Below, piece by piece: positions 3,957 to 6,287 of a stretch of 6,287 nt of DNA. The notes under the pieces were generated by a model. The model made no database searches. It saw only the letters and a list, made by a program, of their open reading frames with translations, and was not told the DNA's origin. This DNA comes from an uncultured Prevotellaceae bacterium. Its GTDB lineage: Bacteria; Bacteroidota; Bacteroidia; Bacteroidales; Muribaculaceae. Both the position numbers and the translations under genes were made by a program. Position 1 is the stretch's first letter, and the number at the start of each line of letters is the position of its first letter. The stretch lies in the NCBI GenBank assembly GCA_945983195.1, contig CAMFSS010000129.1:1-6287 (forward strand), read 5' to 3'.

Positions 3957-6287
3957 ATGAAAACCAAATTATTAGCACTATCACTGCTAATGGGAGCAAT
4001 GTCGCTCCCATTGGCAGCTCAGGTGAAGGTGTCAGTATCGGCATCGAAGCAGCCTGTGGAAACCGTGCTTGAGCAAATCAAGCAATCTTCGGGTTATGAG
4101 ATTTTCTACAATGACGACCATGTGAAGAATCTGAAACCCGTGACAATAAAAGCGAATAATGAAGACATCAAGAAAGTACTCGACAAAGTTTTTGCAGGTA
4201 CGGGCATCTCCTACACTATCCGCGACAAGCAGGTAATCATCACCACTAAAGACAAAGGGAAATCAACGACTGACGAAAAACCGGCAAAGAAAAAGGACGA
4301 GCCGAAGAAATCGACTTCTCCCCGCACTGTGACAGGAACTGTAACCGGAACCGACGGTGAGCCACTCATCGGTGCCACCGTGCGTGAAAAGGGCACCAAC
4401 AATGCCACCGTCACCGACTTCAACGGTGAGTTTTCACTGAAGACCCAGAATCCTAACGCCACTCTTGAGTTTTCCTATGTGGGCTACAAAAACACTTCTA
4501 TCAAGGCCGGCTCAGGCAAGACCGTGTCTATTGAAATGCAGGAAAACAGCGAGGTGCTTGATGAACTTGTGGTGGTAGGTTATGGCGCAGTGAAGAAAAG
4601 CGACCTCACCGGCTCGGTGTCACAAATCAAGGTGAACGAAACAACAGCTGCCACAGTATCATCGGTAACCAATGCCCTTGCCGGAAAAGCCGCCGGTCTG
4701 CAAGTGAGCCTAAATACCGCACAGCCGGGTTCGGCTTCCACTATCAGAATACGTGGTGCAGGCTCGCCCAACTGCGACAACTCGCCTCTTATCGTTATCG
4801 ACGGCTTCCCTGTGAACCCCACGGAAGACGGCAAAACCGCGGTGGGAAAATATTACAGCGGCTCAAATGACAACTTTCTCGGCTCAATCAACCCCAACGA
4901 CATCGAGTCGATTGAGGTGCTGAAAGACGCTTCATCGACAGCTATCTATGGAGCACGCGCCGGCCACGGTGTTATCCTTATCACCACGAAAAAGGGAAAA
5001 GCCGGAAAGGCAACAGTGACTTATTCAGGTAATGCCTCGGTACAGACCATTGCCAAATCGTATGATATGCTCGATGCACGCGGTTTCATGATTGAAACCG
5101 AGCGTTACCGCAAGGAAAAATGGCGTATCGACAACTATGTGGGTATGTTTGGAGGCGAAGACGAAGACCAAATGATGCAGACTAATCCCTACGTCCCGAA
5201 ATATACTCAAGAGATGATCGACACTCCCACTGAGACCACCGACTGGTTTGGCGAAGTGACCCGCAATGGCTTCCAGACCCAGCACAACCTAACCGTGCAG
5301 GGAGGCAGCGAGAATACACGCTATCTCGTGTCGGGCAATTTCTTCCTACAAAATGGTATTGTGAAAAACAATGACCTGGAGCGCTTCACTTTTCGCACCA
5401 ATATCAGCCAGAAATTCAATGAGCACTTCAGCGGTGGCGTAAACCTCACCTTCTCGCGCATCGACCAGAACAGCATTCCAAGCGGAAGCTCTTTCAATGA
5501 AGATGCAGGCGTGATTGTTTCCACTTCACTGCAGAATCCTTTGCAGCCCGTGCGCGACGAGTTTGGCAATTACACTCTTAATCCCGACGCATCTTTCTTG
5601 CCCAACCCGGTATCACTGCTTGAAATCACCAACAAGAGCCGCCGCGACCGCTTCTTAGGCTCAATGTATGTGGAATATAAGCCTATCAGCGACCTCACAC
5701 TGAAACTCAATCTTGGTATCGACCGCAACAACCAGAAGCGTATGGTGTATCTGCCAAAGACTACACTCTACGGTCAGAAGGTAAACGGACAAGCCGATAT
5801 AGCCCAATATGACCAGAACGACTACCTGCTTGAGTTCACTGCAAGCTACAACAAGCAGTTTGCCGATATTCACTCACTTAATGCAGTAGCCGGTTATTCA
5901 TTCCAGAAATTCAACAAGGAGGGCGTATCGGCAGGCAACAGCGAATTCCTCTCCGATGCGTTGCTCTATAATGCCCTCAGCTTCGGTCAATACACCAAGC
6001 CCTGGGTAGGCTCATCGCGTAGCGACGACGAGATGGCATCATTCTTCGGACGTGTGAACTACACCCTGATGGGACGCTACCTCCTCACAGCTACCCTCCG
6101 CGTCGACGGTTCCTCCTATTTTGCCAAGGGACACCAGTGGGGTTATTTTCCCTCGGTAGCTCTCGGCTGGCGCTTCTCGGAGGAAAACTTCATGAAAGAC
6201 GTTCGCTCGTGGTTCTCTAATGGTAAGTTGCGACTTAGCTGGGGACAAACGGGTAACTCAAGCATCGGCTATCAGTCCATCAGTCTT
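3957..6287 (+). CDS. SusC/RagA-type TonB-dependent transporter with STN domain (3' end missing)
   Basis: The frame opens with an ATG at 3957 and remains open to the right edge (777 residues of a family usually near 1000-1100). A signal peptide ends about residue 21 (SLPLAAQ). Residues about 23-97 are an STN (secretin/TonB N-terminal) domain, the periplasmic part that contacts a FecR protein. A Lys-rich linker follows (98-122, nine Lys), then a carboxypeptidase-regulatory-like beta domain (about 124-194: GTVTGTDGEPLIGATV...TDFNGEFSL...SYVGY). The TonB-box-like LDELVVVGYGAVKK is at 201-214, the plug at about 215-347 (VLKDASSTAIYGARAGHGVI then LITTKKGK), and the outer-membrane beta-barrel after about 350. 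It should import glycan fragments using TonB energy, normally with a SusD lipoprotein, which would be expected downstream of the window. The STN domain and nearby fecR-like gene imply a signalling role too. In the plug motif, Gly-His replaces the usual Ala-Asn (or similar) before GVI. The right end is a window cut, not a truncation. Confidence 0.97.
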   Translation, partial: MKTKLLALSLLMGAMSLPLAAQVKVSVSASKQPVETVLEQIKQSSGYEIFYNDDHVKNLKPVTIKANNEDIKKVLDKVFAGTGISYTIRDKQVIITTKDKGKSTTDEKPAKKKDEPKKSTSPRTVTGTVTGTDGEPLIGATVREKGTNNATVTDFNGEFSLKTQNPNATLEFSYVGYKNTSIKAGSGKTVSIEMQENSEVLDELVVVGYGAVKKSDLTGSVSQIKVNETTAATVSSVTNALAGKAAGLQVSLNTAQPGSASTIRIRGAGSPNCDNSPLIVIDGFPVNPTEDGKTAVGKYYSGSNDNFLGSINPNDIESIEVLKDASSTAIYGARAGHGVILITTKKGKAGKATVTYSGNASVQTIAKSYDMLDARGFMIETERYRKEKWRIDNYVGMFGGEDEDQMMQTNPYVPKYTQEMIDTPTETTDWFGEVTRNGFQTQHNLTVQGGSENTRYLVSGNFFLQNGIVKNNDLERFTFRTNISQKFNEHFSGGVNLTFSRIDQNSIPSGSSFNEDAGVIVSTSLQNPLQPVRDEFGNYTLNPDASFLPNPVSLLEITNKSRRDRFLGSMYVEYKPISDLTLKLNLGIDRNNQKRMVYLPKTTLYGQKVNGQADIAQYDQNDYLLEFTASYNKQFADIHSLNAVAGYSFQKFNKEGVSAGNSEFLSDALLYNALSFGQYTKPWVGSSRSDDEMASFFGRVNYTLMGRYLLTATLRVDGSSYFAKGHQWGYFPSVALGWRFSEENFMKDVRSWFSNGKLRLSWGQTGNSSIGYQSISL

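Overview
The window looks like part of a polysaccharide-utilisation or glycan-sensing locus from a Bacteroidota genome, most likely order Bacteroidales (Bacteroides, Prevotella or Muribaculaceae type). The evidence is a SusC/RagA-type TonB-dependent transporter with an N-terminal STN domain, a FecR-type anti-sigma factor with a C-terminal DUF4974-like domain, a glycanase lipoprotein with an acidic/proline-rich tether, and a secreted protein ending in the Bacteroidales-type 'EYFNLQGVKI' tail. Starts are not preceded by Shine-Dalgarno sequences, and coding DNA is moderately GC-rich while the main intergenic region is very AT-rich; both fit this group. I cannot fix the genus.

Layout. (1) Positions 1-877, minus strand: a secreted, probably beta-sandwich protein with two SusE/SusF-like halves, cut by the left edge very close to its natural C-terminus. 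(2) Positions 878-1090: a divergent AT-rich regulatory region holding a perfect 14-bp inverted repeat, a degenerate outer inverted repeat and two A/T palindromes. Both inverted repeats are centred on position 1006, and the palindromes lie about 20 bp on either side of it. (3) Positions 1091-2110, plus: a FecR-like anti-sigma factor. (4) Positions 2175-3926, plus: a GH5-family endoglycanase lipoprotein with a C-terminal carbohydrate-binding-like module. (5) Positions 3957 to the right edge, plus: a SusC-like transporter of which 777 residues are visible.

The three plus-strand genes are close together (gaps of 64 and 30 bp, no convincing terminator) and probably form one operon. The expected logic is that the surface GH5 enzyme cuts a beta-linked glycan, the SusC protein imports or senses the fragments, and its periplasmic STN domain signals through the FecR protein to an ECF sigma factor. 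The unusual points are that no ECF sigma gene lies next to fecR within the window, that the glycanase sits between the anti-sigma factor and the transporter, and that the divergent promoter region has a symmetric repeat architecture that could be paired regulator sites or a small invertible element. I saw no RNA gene, insertion sequence or CRISPR array. Individual families are known; the gene arrangement and the intergenic structure are what deserve a second look.
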